Shown here one piece after another: positions 23,866-34,251 of a DNA stretch of 50,089 nucleotides; position 1 is the first letter of the stretch, and each line of letters starts with the position of its first letter. This DNA is from CAZDYP01 sp964509505 (GTDB lineage Bacteria; Chloroflexota; Anaerolineae; JACRMK01). The position numbers and the translations under genes are program-made. The notes below the pieces were generated by a model. That model saw only the letters and a program-made list of their open reading frames with translations, searched no databases and was not told the origin of the DNA. The stretch lies in NCBI GenBank assembly GCA_964509505.1, contig CAZDYP010000012.1, forward strand, positions 1 through 50,089, given 5' to 3'.

Positions 23866-26800
23866 ATGAATCAAAACGCTTCGACTCGTCTGTTAGCCCC
23901 ATTACTGCGCTTCGGTTTCGCTTGCGCGTTAATTGGGGCGTTCTTGTTTGGTTGGTTGTCGAATGTTCAACCCTCAGTCGCGTTAAGCAACACCATCGTC
24001 ATCAGCCAAGTGTATGGCGGCGGCGGCAACAGCGGCGCAACATATCGCAACGATTTTATCGAGCTGTTCAATCGCGGTTCTACGACGGTCAATATCACAG
24101 GCTGGTCGGTGCAATATGCTTCGAGCACGGGCACGAGTTGGACCAATAAAACGGATTTAACGGGTTCGATTGGGCCCGGACAGTATTATCTCATTAAAGA
24201 GGCAGCAGGCGCTGGCGGCGCAGTTGATTTGCCGACAGCCGATGTCACAGGCACCATTGCTATGGGAGCCACCGCAGGCAAGGTTGCGCTCGTCAATAAC
24301 GGCACCTTGTTGACGGGCAGTGGTTGTCCCTTTGGCGCGAGTGTCGTGGATTTCGTGGGTTATGGCACTGGCACTAATTGTTCTGAAGGGAGTGTTGCGC
24401 CTTCTTTAAGCAATACCACCGCTGCATTAAGGGCGACCAATGGCTGCACCGAAACCGACAACAACTCGACCGATTTCAGCGCAGGCGCGCCCAACCCACG
24501 CAACAGCAGCGCCGCNNNNNNNNNNNNNNNNNNNNNNNNNNNNNNNNNNNNNNNNNNNNNNNNNNNNNNNNNNNNNNNNNNNNNNNNNNNNNNNNNNNNN
24601 NNNNNNNNNNNNNNNTGGCACGGTGTCCGAGTTCAGACCGGGAGGCAACGCTAACAATCTGACCATCACCCAGCTCAACCCGTCGAGCATCGCCGTTTTA
24701 TCGTCAGGCAATCCGACGCCCGCGCCGATTGTCATTGGAACAGGTGGGCGCGTGCCGCCCAATACGGTGATTGAAGATGATGTGGCGGGCGACATAGAGA
24801 CGAGCGGCATTTTCGATCCGGCGACCGACGGCATAGATTTTTACGAGAGCCTCGAAGGCATGTTGGCGCAAGTCAACAACGCCGTCGTGGTTGGTCCGAC
24901 CAATGCGTTTGGCGAAGTGGTCGTGCTGGGCGACAATGGCGTGAGCGCCAGCGTGCGGACGACGCGCGGCGGCATCGTCGTGCGTGCGACGGACTTCAAC
25001 CCAGAGCGCGTGATCGCCGACGACGAAATTATCAAGCTCAGTGCGCTTGCCATGCCCTTAGCCAACGTCAGCGACCAATTTAGCGCGCCGCTCATCGGCG
25101 TGATGGATTACAGCTTCGGCAATTTCAAATTGCAAGTGTTGACGGCGCCCACTGTCGTAGCGAGCAGCTTAGCGCAAGAAACGACCACACCCCAGGGCGC
25201 GAATCAACTTGCCATCGCCACCTTCAATGTCGAGAACCTCGACCCGAATGATGGCGCAGCAAAGTTCACGGCTCTGGCGAGTCTCATCGTCAACAACTTG
25301 CAATCGCCTGACATCATTGCCGTCGAGGAAATTCAAGACAACAACGGCGCGACGAATGATGCGGTGGTGGATGCGTCGGCTACATACAACACATTGATTA
25401 GCGCGATTCAGAGCGCAAGCGGTCCGACCTACCAATATCGTCAAATTGATCCTGTGGACGATCAGGACGGCGGCGAGACGGGCGGCAACATTCGTCAGGG
25501 TTTCTTGTTCCGCACGGATCGCGGGCTTGCCTTTGTAGATCGGGCAGGTGGCACTTCAACCAATGCGACGACGGTGGTGAATGGCGTGGCTGGGCCCGAG
25601 CTGTCGTTCAGCCCGGGGCGTCTTGACCCGACGAATGCGGCATTCAACGCGAGCCGCAAACCGTTAGCGGGCGAGTTCACCTTCAACGGTCACAAGTTGT
25701 TTGTCATTGCCAACCATTTCAACTCGAAGGGCGGCGACCAACCGCTCTTTGGACGCTTCCAACCACCGACGCTGGCTTCGGAGACGCAACGCAACCAGCA
25801 AGCGCAAATTGTCCGCGATTTTGTCGCCAGCATCTTGACGCTCGACGCAAATGCGAACGTCGTCGTGTTGGGCGACTTGAATGACTTCGAGTTCTCGACG
25901 CCGTTGAATACATTGAAGGGCGGCGGCTTGTCGGCTCTGATTGAGACGCTGCCGCAAGGCGAGCGTTACAGCTACGTCTTTGATGGAAACTCGCAGGCGC
26001 TCGATCACATTTTGGTCAGCTCCAATTTGTTGAACAACGCGGCTTATCAGTACGATGTGGTACATGTGAATGCGGAATTCGCAACGCACGCCAGCGACCA
26101 CGACCCACAAGTCGCGCGCTTCACGCTCAATCCGCTGGCAACGCCAACCCCAACGAGTACAGGCACAGCTGCGCCAACCGCGACGCCAACGGCTACGCCA
26201 ACTCCAACTGTCACACCCACACCAACCTCCACGCCGACGCCCGTCTTGGTCGTCATCAGTCAAGTGTATGGCGGCGGCGGCGGTTCTGGTTTCTATCGCT
26301 ATGATTACGTCGAGCTCTTCAATCGCGGGAGTATCCCCGTCAATTTGACTGGGTTCGCGGTGCAATATGGTTCGGCAACGGGGAACTTTGGCTCTGGCTC
26401 AACTTTGATTTACGCGTTGCCGAGTGGCACGACGATTCAGCCCGGTCAATATCTGTTGATTCAAACAGGCAGCGCAGGCACAAGCGGCGCAAATTTACCT
26501 GTGGCGCCTGACTTTACGACGACGAATCTAAACCTGTCACAATCGAGTGGGAAAGTGGCGCTGACCAATGTGACGAGCGGCTTAGGGTGTGGCGCAACGG
26601 CGACGCCTTGCGCCTTGCCTGATGGGCGCATCATAGATGTGGTTTCCTATGGCGCGTCCAACAACGGCGAAGGCGGAACGACGGTCAACAATGGAACGGC
26701 ATTAACGAATCAACAAGGTAGTATGCGTAAGATATATGGGTGTCAAGACACAGACAACAACTACAATGATTTTGATGTGGTGACGGGACCCATTCCGCGC

Positions 26801-28009
26801 AACAGTGCATCTCCGTTCGTTGATTGTAATGCGCCGCCCACACCAACCTTCACGCCATCACCCACGCCATCGCCTACACCTACGGACACTTCAACCCCCA
26901 CGCCGACACCCACCGAGACGCCGACACAGACGTTCACCCCCACACCGACACCCACGGATACACCGACATTCACGCCCACGCCAACGGAGACGCCAACATT
27001 CACGCCCACGCCAACCGATACTCCAACGTCAACACCCACACCAACGGATACGCCTACAGCTACACCGACGCCGACTGAAACGCCGACACCAACGCTGACT
27101 CCTACACCGACAAACACACCCACCCATACGCCGACGCCAACGCCATCGGACACCACGCCCCCCGTGACGACGTTTAGCGCGACGGGCGCGACCAATGTGT
27201 GCGGCCCGCAGACCGTGTACGTGGGCAGCGCCACAGTGACGTTGACCCGCAATGAGCCCGGCACGACGCAGTATCGCATCAAGCCATTCGGCGGCAGCTT
27301 TGGCTCATGGCAACCTTACCTCGCGCCGTTTGTCGTGAACACGGAAGGGCTGGCAGTGATTGAGTTCTTCTCAACCGATGTGGCGTCGAATGTCGAAGCG
27401 ACGCAATCAGCTACGCTGCCCCTTTCAACGTTTCCTGCGACAGCGATACTCGATAACTTCAATCGCGCCAATGGAGCCTTGGGGCGGAATTGGACGGGTG
27501 CGACGAGCCGACACAGTTACAATCTCGTTTCGCAGCGTGTGGATGTGGAGGCAGGCGGAGACATCTATTGGAAAGTGGGGAATCCCTTTGGCGTGACGCA
27601 AGAGGTGTATGTGACGCTGACGACGATTGGCGCGCAGACAACACAACCGCACCTTCTGTTGAAAGCGCAAGGCGGCAATGCGCCGTCGTGGAGCAAGGGC
27701 GTCATCATGGTGTTTTACGACGTCGCTCACCATAGGGCGCGCGTGGAGACCTTCAACCCCACTACTTGGCATTGGACTCACTATGCCAATTTCCCTGCGA
27801 CGCTTCAAAATGGCGATGTGCTGGGCGCGCGCGCAGCGGTGCAGGGCGAAGTCTGGATTTATCAGAACTGCTTGCTATTGGGCAAGGTGACGTTGAACTC
27901 CGCTGACCAATCGTTCTTCAATGCCAAAGGCGGGCGCGTTGGCTTGTGGTTCACGGACGCCTCCTATGCGTTCTTCGACGACTTTGGCGGGGGAACGATT
28001 TTGCCCTAG
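23866..28009 (+). CDS. Large secreted nuclease (ExeM/NucH-like) with lamin-tail domains, interrupted by an assembly gap
   Basis: An exported multidomain protein of more than 1,300 residues. Order: signal peptide (hydrophobic FGFACALIGAFLFGWL); a first lamin-tail domain (IVISQVYGGGGNSG...DFIELFNRGS); the gap; an OB-like domain starting GTVSEFRPGG; and an endonuclease/exonuclease/phosphatase domain (IATFNVENLDPND, IAVEEIQDNNG, VVLGDLNDFEFS, HASDHDPQVARF) with the expected Glu, Asp-Asn and Asp-His residues. Then a second lamin-tail domain (VVISQVYGGGGGSG), a Thr-Pro linker, an OmpL47-like beta domain and a LamG-like C-terminal domain. It probably degrades extracellular DNA for phosphate or biofilm remodelling. 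The start has TTTGGAG about 9 bases upstream. The halves differ in frame only because of the 100 N. Confidence 0.9.
24516..24615. other. Scaffold gap (100 N) inside the nuclease gene
   Basis: Exactly 100 undetermined bases, a placeholder. The sequence before it ends at the close of a lamin-tail domain. The equivalent place after the second lamin-tail domain begins a Thr-Pro linker, so an unresolved repeat linker plus the first half of the OB-like domain is probably missing. Confidence 0.95.
26830..27155 (+). repeat. Low-complexity Thr-Pro linker repeat in the nuclease gene
   Basis: A roughly 325-base stretch encodes PTPT, TDTPT and TETPT repeats (about 105 residues) made of degenerate ACNCCNACN codons. 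A shorter one lies at about 26140-26240. Such linkers are common in secreted Chloroflexota proteins and separate folded domains. Confidence 0.9.
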
Positions 28010-28027
28010 CGTATCTGCGTCTCCTTC

Positions 28028-28067
28028 AAACACAAACACCGCGTCCGTGAACGCGGTGTTTGTGTTT
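28028..28067 (+). terminator. Rho-independent terminator of the nuclease gene
   Basis: A 17-bp perfect stem (28028-28044 with 28051-28067) starts AAACACAAACACCGCGT and has a 6-base loop. It is T-rich in the 3' arm but lacks a long T run after it. It lies 18 bases after the stop. Confidence 0.8.
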
Positions 28068-28144
28068 GGGCTAGTTGGCGCTAGAGCTGGCGTATGACAT
28101 CAGTCATGCTGTTGGAGGCGCTGACGCGCCTCACGCTGAACCAG

Positions 28145-28939
28145 CTAGGCGCGCATGCCTTGCTCGAAGCGCGGCTTGAAGTGTAAGTAGAACGACATGA
28201 GCATATAGTAGATGGGGTAGAGTGTGGAAACTTGCAGCAACAGCACGTTGGGATGTTCGAAATCGAACATGACGGGCAGCAGAAACACCCCCCAGAGAAA
28301 CGCCAAGGCAATGTGGAGCTTGCGGTGCGTCGGCGCTTGCGTGGGATACAAATACTTGATTGGCACGAAGACCAGCAAGGCAAGCACGAGAAAGGCGACT
28401 TGGTTGAAGTCCGTCGGCGTCTTGAGCAAGTAGAGATAAAAGACCAAGACGTTCCAATAGGATGGGAAGCCTGTGAAGTAGCCGTCGTTGGTCTTCGCCG
28501 CTTTATTGCAGAAGCCGTACGCCGACGCGAGTAACACCAGGCATAACACGGGCAACCATTCGATGGTGACGAGATGGAATTGAAAGGCAAAGAAGGTAGG
28601 AATGAGAACATACGTCAAGTAGTCAATGATGTCGTCGAGCTTGCGGCCATCGAAGTTAGGCGTCCATCGTCCAACGCCACAGCGTCGCGCCCACATGCCA
28701 TCGGTGCTGTCAATGAATAACGCGAATGCCAACCAGAGAAACGTGTCAAAGGCTTTGCTTTGCGCCGTGGCAATCAAAGCCAGCAGACTGGCGACGAGCC
28801 CCAGACTGGTGTAGAAGTGCGCTGTCCACGCCCGTATTTTTAACATACGGTCATCGGTCAACGCGAAATGTGGAAATTGATTGGGTTTGAATAACCCGAC
28901 TTTGGGTTTCATGGAGGTCTCACTTTGATCAGGCATCAT
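28145..28939 (-). CDS. CDP-alcohol phosphatidyltransferase, phosphatidylcholine-synthase-like
   Basis: A 264-residue membrane enzyme with about seven hydrophobic segments. The CDP-alcohol motif is DSTDGMWARRCGVGRWTPNF followed by DGRKLDDIID, so all acidic residues that bind the two metals are present. The surrounding text is much closer to bacterial phosphatidylcholine synthase (Pcs) than to PgsA or PssA: RAWTAHFYTSLG at the N-terminus, IDYLTYVLIP after the motif, and FTGFPSYWNVLVFYLYLL, matching the Pcs pattern SGFPxxWNxxVF. It would condense CDP-diacylglycerol with choline (inference). The start is uncertain: 28939/28936 (AGGGG upstream) or MKPKVG at 28912. A 14-base perfect palindrome (28962-28975) lies just upstream. 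Confidence 0.82.
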   Translation of the reverse strand: MMPDQSETSMKPKVGLFKPNQFPHFALTDDRMLKIRAWTAHFYTSLGLVASLLALIATAQSKAFDTFLWLAFALFIDSTDGMWARRCGVGRWTPNFDGRKLDDIIDYLTYVLIPTFFAFQFHLVTIEWLPVLCLVLLASAYGFCNKAAKTNDGYFTGFPSYWNVLVFYLYLLKTPTDFNQVAFLVLALLVFVPIKYLYPTQAPTHRKLHIALAFLWGVFLLPVMFDFEHPNVLLLQVSTLYPIYYMLMSFYLHFKPRFEQGMRA

Positions 28940-29058
28940 TCCCCTGATCGCTCGAAATAAAATCAAGCGCTTGATCATTGGAAAGTAGAACAGCGCAGAA
29001 CGGTATAGATTTTACACGATTGCCGCACATCGTCGAAACCCAGCTGCGCGCATGAAGG

Positions 29059-30906
29059 TTAATGTCCATACACCATCACCCGATTCCGTCCCGCTTGCTT
29101 GGCGACGTAGAGCGCTTGGTCAGCGCAATCCAACAAAATATCCACGTCGGAAATTTTCTCTCGTAATTGCGCCACGCCTAAACTAATGGTCACGTTCACC
29201 ACAATCGGTAAGCCTTCGATCTTCGCTTCGGCGATGCGCTGCCGCAAGCGCTCTGCGACGGTTTGCGCGCCGACCCAATCGGTTTCAGGCAGCAAGACGG
29301 CAAATTCTTCGCCGCCATAGCGTCCCAGTGTGTCCGCAGTGCGAATGCCTTCTTGCACGCGTTTGGCGACCACGCGCAACACTTGATCGCCGGTGGCGTG
29401 ACCATAAGTGTCGTTGACGCTCTTGAAACGATCAACGTCGAGCATGATGGCCGAGAGCGGAAAGCGATAGCGCCGCGCGCGCTTGAATTCGCGTTCGGCG
29501 ATAGCGAAGAAATGGCGACGGTTATGCACCCCTGTCAAACTGTCGAAAGCGGCAAGGCGTTGTGTCTCTTCGAAGAGATGCACCTTGGCGATGGCGGCAG
29601 CGGCGCGCGTCGCCAAAGCGCGGATGAAATCCACATCGCCCGGCGTGTATTCACGCGGCGCCATATCGAGCGCATACAAGACGCCTAACGCTTTGCCTTC
29701 AATCAGCAATGGCACACCCACATACGCGCTCATACGATATTGGGGCGCACGCCCCTCGCGAAAGGGATCCCGATTCACGTCGGGGACGACATAGGGCTGA
29801 TGATTGTCCACGATCCAGCGTGTGACGCCGCCTTCACGGCGCACCCCGCTCGCCACTTGTGCTGTTGTTTGGTCTGGCGCGGTGGTCGCGCCGAGGTAAA
29901 ACGACTCGGTTTCGCTGTTCCACAACACAATGCTCGCGCCGCCCGTTGCAGGCAAGACCGCCGTCGTGATTTGCGCGATCTGATTCAACACTGCTTGTAG
30001 TTCATGAGTCTGGTTGATGGCGAGCTCGAGTTCGGCTAAGGCAGCCATGCGCTCGTATTGTTTTTCCAGTTCGGCTGTGCGCTTGGCGACGCGTTGCTCC
30101 AGCTCTGCATTCAATTGGAGAATTTCGGCGGCGGCGCGTTTATGCTCACTGATGTCGCGATAGTTGGCGACGATGGCGCGCACACTTGGTTCATCCAACA
30201 TATTGGAACCAAACGCTTCAATCCAGCGCCACGAGCCATCTTTGTGGCGCATCCGCATTTCGCCGCGCGCCACGACCTCCGGTTGGGTGAACAAGGCGGC
30301 AAAACGCGCTTGGGCTTCTACTGTGTCATCGGGATGGATCAATGCAAAGGTGTTTTGCTGCAAGAGCTCGTCGGGCATATAGCCGAGCACGCGCATGGCA
30401 GCTGGGCTGACGTAGAGAAATGCGCCCTCGGCGGACAGCAACGCAATGGCATCGCCGCTGTGTTCGATGAGCGCGCGAAAGCGTTGCTCGCTATCGCGCA
30501 AGGTTTGCTCGGCGTGTCGTTTCTCGGCATGCAGGCGCTTTTTTTCGAGCGCGTTCAATGCCATGTAACCCAGCAGTGCGATACGGTCTTTGTGCAAGCA
30601 ATCGTCTGCGCCCTGTTGCATCACCGTCAAAGCAATCTCATCGTTCAACTCGCTTGAGACCAGAATGAAAGGCAGCGCTGCGTCGTGTGCGCGTAACAAG
30701 GTCAACGCGCGCAAGCCGTCGAAGTGTGGCAAATGGTAATCGCACAGCACGAGGTCAAGTGGGGTGGCCAGCGCCGCCAGAAACGCGGATTCGGTTTCGA
30801 CGCGCAGCCAGGCAGGCTCGAAACCCATCTGGCGTAAGCGTTGTACCATCAACTCGGCATCAGCCACGTGGTCTTCGACGATCAATAGATTCAAGGGAGT
30901 GGACAT
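29059..30906 (-). CDS. Response regulator with PAS, GAF and GGDEF domains (diguanylate cyclase)
   Basis: A 615-residue cytoplasmic signalling protein. Order: a receiver domain (residues 1-125; phospho-acceptor Asp56 in VLCDYHLP, acidic pair at Glu11-Asp12, Lys in DCLHKDR); PAS with PAC (about 140-265); a coiled-coil helix (about 265-295, AELEQRVAKRTAELEKQYERMAAL); GAF (about 300-445); GGDEF (about 455-615) with active site GGEEF at 531-535. RTAD, five residues before it, is the RxxD inhibitory site. It should make c-di-GMP from GTP and be product-inhibited. It has no partner kinase next to it, so the input is unknown. GGAG lies 14 bases before the start, rather far. Confidence 0.93.
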   Translation of the reverse strand: MSTPLNLLIVEDHVADAELMVQRLRQMGFEPAWLRVETESAFLAALATPLDLVLCDYHLPHFDGLRALTLLRAHDAALPFILVSSELNDEIALTVMQQGADDCLHKDRIALLGYMALNALEKKRLHAEKRHAEQTLRDSEQRFRALIEHSGDAIALLSAEGAFLYVSPAAMRVLGYMPDELLQQNTFALIHPDDTVEAQARFAALFTQPEVVARGEMRMRHKDGSWRWIEAFGSNMLDEPSVRAIVANYRDISEHKRAAAEILQLNAELEQRVAKRTAELEKQYERMAALAELELAINQTHELQAVLNQIAQITTAVLPATGGASIVLWNSETESFYLGATTAPDQTTAQVASGVRREGGVTRWIVDNHQPYVVPDVNRDPFREGRAPQYRMSAYVGVPLLIEGKALGVLYALDMAPREYTPGDVDFIRALATRAAAAIAKVHLFEETQRLAAFDSLTGVHNRRHFFAIAEREFKRARRYRFPLSAIMLDVDRFKSVNDTYGHATGDQVLRVVAKRVQEGIRTADTLGRYGGEEFAVLLPETDWVGAQTVAERLRQRIAEAKIEGLPIVVNVTISLGVAQLREKISDVDILLDCADQALYVAKQAGRNRVMVYGH

Positions 30907-31252
30907 AGAGCGCGCCTACTCCGAGGGAAATTGAAACGCGCTAAATCGCTCAACCATGTAATCTGAAACGTACACATGCGCTGTTTTCATGTAGCCAGCG
31001 CCAACATTTTACCAACAAGGTGACCGTAGGTGGAATAGGTGATTGTGCTTAGTCTGCGTCGTCTTTCAATGCCTGGTCGCGCAAACCTGATTGACGAAGG
31101 CTTCTGCGTCAATCAGATTGCGCCGTATTTTGCCTCAAAGGTTCGCTATACCCAAAAAGCGCATCAGGGCAGCGACTCGCTCAGCTTCAACCGCTGGTTG
31201 CGCTCCGCTGAGATGTCTTCACACAGTCGCGCGATGGCGACAGGCAAGAGGG
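30907..31252. other. Intergenic region without a recognised gene
   Basis: About 346 bases. The clear structure is a hairpin at 31079-31123, in which GCGCAAACCTGATTGACG pairs with CGTCAATCAGATTGCGC and no T tract follows. Short minus-strand open frames between about 31030 and 31250 have protein-like composition, ending for example in VAALMRFLGIANL. They are broken by stops and were not identified. They may be remains of a decayed gene. Confidence 0.5.
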
Positions 31253-32059
31253 TTATTTCTTTACAATTACAACTTCCAAATACTCGCTCGGCATCAGCAA
31301 CGTCTCATCGCCCGATTGATTGCGGCTCGTAACGCCCACAAGGATGTCGCGCGCGAGCGCCTCTTGTTGTGCGCTATCGAGCGCATTGAAGGCAATCATC
31401 ACAGGCCCGAAATGATTACGAAACATATCTACGAAGTGTTGCGGCGAGCGATTGCGGAAAATGAAGTTGCGCTTCGTGATTTGCAGCGATGCCACGCCCT
31501 CTTTGAACAACGCGCGCACATGCGCTTCGTCGCCCCACAAGAAGGGCGATGGCGCAGGCGCGCGGGGTGTGATATAGTGGCTAATGAAGCGTGGCAGCTG
31601 CGACAGAAAACTGTTTGGCGTCCAATTCGCCAAACCAATTTTGCCGCCGCGCCGACAGACCCGCAACAACTCGTTTGCCGCTTGCGCTTGATTGGGCGCG
31701 AACATTACGCCAAAGGTTGAAAGCACCACGTCAAACGCTTCATTGGGGAAGCGCAAATTTTCCGCGTCGCCCTCAAAGAACGTGATGGGCAAGCGCTCGA
31801 CGGCGACGCGCTCTCGCGCGCGTTCCAACAGCGCCGCCGCGAAGTCAACGCCTGTCACCTCGCACCAACGTCGCGCCGCTGCGAGCGCCGTGTTGCCGCT
31901 GCCCGTCGCCACATCCAACACCAGTTGCCCCGCGCGCACATCCACCGCTTCACACAGCATTTCGCTGACGATGGTCAAGTTGCCGCCCAACAACGCATAA
32001 TCACCCGCGTTCCACGTTTGCGCTTGGCGTTGTTTGTAATGGCTCCAATCGGTAGTCAT
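31253..32059 (-). CDS. SAM-dependent class I methyltransferase
   Basis: A 268-residue Rossmann-fold methyltransferase of the UbiE/type 11 kind. Motif I (SAM-binding) is LVLDVATGSGNTALAAA. The acidic end of strand 2 is GVDFAAALLERA. Motif II is EGDAENLRFPNEAFDVVLSTFGVMF. Motif III is LRVCRRGGKIGLANWTP. The C-terminal part (FLWGDEAHVRALF...) would cover the acceptor. The start at 32059 (MTTDWSHYK) is set by GAGGAAGAG just upstream; a further 70 open codons overlap the next gene and are excluded. It is downstream of the ABC transporter on the same strand with 167 bases between. The acceptor is unknown. Confidence 0.87.
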   Translation of the reverse strand: MTTDWSHYKQRQAQTWNAGDYALLGGNLTIVSEMLCEAVDVRAGQLVLDVATGSGNTALAAARRWCEVTGVDFAAALLERARERVAVERLPITFFEGDAENLRFPNEAFDVVLSTFGVMFAPNQAQAANELLRVCRRGGKIGLANWTPNSFLSQLPRFISHYITPRAPAPSPFLWGDEAHVRALFKEGVASLQITKRNFIFRNRSPQHFVDMFRNHFGPVMIAFNALDSAQQEALARDILVGVTSRNQSGDETLLMPSEYLEVVIVKK

Positions 32060-32226
32060 AACTCTTCCTCTGTTTACACGGCGAAAATTAAAAAGCGACA
32101 GGATGGGCTCGCCCGTCGCTATGAATCTATCCGCGCACCACGCGCAGCGGCGCGAGTCATTATTGGGGGGATTCGCGCGATGCGCGGATAAAAATTCATG
32201 TAAGTTTGCGCCTTGTCCAAATGACA

Positions 32227-33303
32227 TTACGCGTGCGCTGTTGCAGCGTCGTCTTCCAGCACCAAGCATGCCTCGCGCGGAAAATGCACTGTCACCGCCT
32301 CGCCTATGGGGGGCAGCGTGAGGTGAGGGTTGTTGAAAGTATCGAAGAAGAGCTTGTTTTGCGCGAGCCGTAACTGCACACGGACGATGGAGCCGAGGAA
32401 GGTGATGCTTTCGATTTGACCGCGCAGCTGATTTGCGTCTGGCAGACTCAGCAAGGTGACACTCTCGGGGCGCAGCGCGAGTGAAATTGGCGGGCGTAAG
32501 GGTTTTGCTAATGGCTGCGCCAACACGACTTTCTGACCATCTACGGCAACCTGACCATTGAAGGCGTCGAGGATTTCTGCTGTTAGCACATTGAGCGTGC
32601 CAACAAACGATGCGACGAAGGTGGTCTTAGGGAAGTTATAAATCTCGAAGGGCGTGCCGATCTGCTCGACTTCACCACGATTCATGACCACGATGCGATC
32701 CGAGAGCGACAACGCCTCTTCTTGGTCGTGTGTGACGTAAATCGTCGTGATGCCGAGCGTGCGTTGAATGGCGCGAATCTCTTGACGCAGCTCGACGCGA
32801 ATCTTTGCATCGAGCGCGGACAATGGCTCGTCGAGCAACAAGACCTGTGGGCGAATGGCGAGCGCACGCGCCAACGCGACGCGCTGTTGTTGTCCACCTG
32901 AGAGCTGATAGGGATAGCGGTGCCCAAACTCTTTCAGGTGAATGAGCGCGAGCATTTCGTCCACACGCTGCTTGAGGTCGTCTTTGGACTTGCCCGCAAT
33001 TTTCAAACCGAAGCCGATGTTATCGGCGACGGTCATGTTTGGGAAAAGCGCGTACGATTGAAAGACCATGCCTGTGTCGCGTCTCTGCGGCGGTTCGTGC
33101 GTCACGTCTTTGCCATTGATGCGAATGATGCCGCTCGTGGGACGTTCGAAGCCTGCAATCATGCGGAGTGTCGTCGTCTTGCCGCAACCGCTGGGTCCGA
33201 GGAACGAAACGAACTCGCCGCGCTCTACGTCGAGGTTGAATGCTTGCACGGCGGTAAATGTGGCAAATTTCTTTTGAATGTTGAGCAGCTCGAGGAAAGC
33301 CAT
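32227..33303 (-). CDS. ABC transporter ATP-binding protein (PotA/FbpC-like)
   Basis: A 358-residue importer ATPase. Walker A is GPSGCGKTT (about residues 36-44). The Q-loop is in GMVFQSYALFPNMTV. The signature is LSGGQQQR. Walker B is VLLLDEPLSALDA. The switch His is in YVTHDQEEAL. A C-terminal TOBE region (about 240-350) is present, as in the polyamine/iron/2-aminoethylphosphonate importers. It is the fourth gene of an operon with receptor, permease and permease. The 132 bases to the permease gene hold a heptamer array. The start has no good ribosome-binding site. Confidence 0.93.
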   Translation of the reverse strand: MAFLELLNIQKKFATFTAVQAFNLDVERGEFVSFLGPSGCGKTTTLRMIAGFERPTSGIIRINGKDVTHEPPQRRDTGMVFQSYALFPNMTVADNIGFGLKIAGKSKDDLKQRVDEMLALIHLKEFGHRYPYQLSGGQQQRVALARALAIRPQVLLLDEPLSALDAKIRVELRQEIRAIQRTLGITTIYVTHDQEEALSLSDRIVVMNRGEVEQIGTPFEIYNFPKTTFVASFVGTLNVLTAEILDAFNGQVAVDGQKVVLAQPLAKPLRPPISLALRPESVTLLSLPDANQLRGQIESITFLGSIVRVQLRLAQNKLFFDTFNNPHLTLPPIGEAVTVHFPREACLVLEDDAATAHA

Positions 33304-33305
33304 GG

Positions 33306-33430
33306 GAAAGAACCAGTAGCCAGTAGTTAGTAGTTAGTAGTTAGTAGTTAGTAGTTAGTAGTTAGTAGTTAGTAGCCAGGAGTCAGGAGTCAGTAGCGAG
33401 TAACGTGATACTAGCTACTGGCTACTGAAA
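33306..33430. repeat. Heptamer array (AGTAGTT)n with inverted end
   Basis: Seven perfect AGTAGTT units run from 33322 to 33370, flanked by variant units (AGTAGCC, AGGAGTC, AGTAGCG). It ends with the inverted TAGCTACTGGCTACTG at 33412-33427. It fills the junction between permease and ATPase genes of the ABC operon. Confidence 0.92.
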
Positions 33431-33435
33431 TCTTT

Positions 33436-34230
33436 TTAGCGTGTGCCTGCGAGTTGTCCTTGCTGTGGCACGCCCCTTCCAACGAGTTGAATCACGCCAA
33501 TCGCCGCCCACGTCAACAAAAAGCTCATGATGGCGAGCGCGGATGGTTCATAGGCGCGCGTCTGTCCAAGCAATACCATGAAGATACCAAAGGCTGGGCG
33601 CGCCAGAAAGTTGGCAATCGTGAACTCACCAATCACCGTAGCGAAAGTGAGGAATGCGCCGCTCAATACAGCGACACGCAGGTTGGGCAAGATGACGCGC
33701 CAGAGGATGATCAGCCAGTTCGCGCCAAGGCTCTGCGCAGCTTCGGTCAGTGTCCGCACGTCAATGGCGCGCAAACCTGTATCCACTGCGCGATACATGT
33801 AGGGCAACGAAAGCACAATGTAGCCCGCGATGAGCAGCGCATCGGCGCCCGTCTCGGTATTGAGCAGTGAGAGCGGCGGGCGGCTGTAAATGCGAATCAG
33901 ACCAAACACCAACACAATCGCTGGCACGACGAAGGGCATCAGCGTGACAAACTCGACGAATGGACGAGCGCGCGGTAGTCGCAAATGCACCCAATATGCC
34001 GTAGGCACGACCAGTAAGATGCTGATGACGATGGTCCATAGCGCCATCGTCAACGAGTAGGTGAACTGGCTGACGAATTTGGGATTGATAAGGACGAGGC
34101 GATATGCCTCAAATGATAGCTGGTCGCGGATAGCGCGCAATGAAAAGTCAAACGTGCCATACAACGGCGTCAGAAAATAGAGCGCGCCGCAGCACAGAAT
34201 GAGCCATGACCAAAAGGGAAGGTGTTTCAT
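33436..34230 (-). CDS. ABC transporter permease (second membrane subunit)
   Basis: A 264-residue binding-protein-dependent permease with about six transmembrane segments. The cytoplasmic coupling motif reads LTEAAQSLGANWLIILWRVILPNLRVA, the EAAxxxG-IxLP signature of importer permeases. The start at 34230 (MKHLPFWSWL) is preferred; the frame is open to 34299, but those codons run through the palindromic element at 34252-34311. It pairs with the permease at 34372-35259. Confidence 0.92.
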   Translation of the reverse strand: MKHLPFWSWLILCCGALYFLTPLYGTFDFSLRAIRDQLSFEAYRLVLINPKFVSQFTYSLTMALWTIVISILLVVPTAYWVHLRLPRARPFVEFVTLMPFVVPAIVLVFGLIRIYSRPPLSLLNTETGADALLIAGYIVLSLPYMYRAVDTGLRAIDVRTLTEAAQSLGANWLIILWRVILPNLRVAVLSGAFLTFATVIGEFTIANFLARPAFGIFMVLLGQTRAYEPSALAIMSFLLTWAAIGVIQLVGRGVPQQGQLAGTR

Positions 34231-34251
34231 AACGAATGGCGGCTCTGCTGG

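Noticed and set aside
25664..26365. Minus-strand open frame opposite the nuclease gene
   Set aside because: It runs antisense through the nuclease domain and linker; low-complexity Arg/Trp/Gly text confirms a shadow.
26830..27155. Regular repeats in the nuclease gene as CRISPR or minisatellite
   Set aside because: The repeats are degenerate Thr-Pro codons in frame with the protein on both sides.
28117..28134. Hairpin GAGGCGC-TGAC-GCGCCTC as terminator of the Pcs-like gene
   Set aside because: No T tract follows on the minus strand; it may only be part of a larger palindromic region at 28081-28147.
31030..31250. Transposase remnant in the 346-base gap
   Set aside because: Short protein-like pieces exist, but none could be tied to a transposase or any other family by eye.
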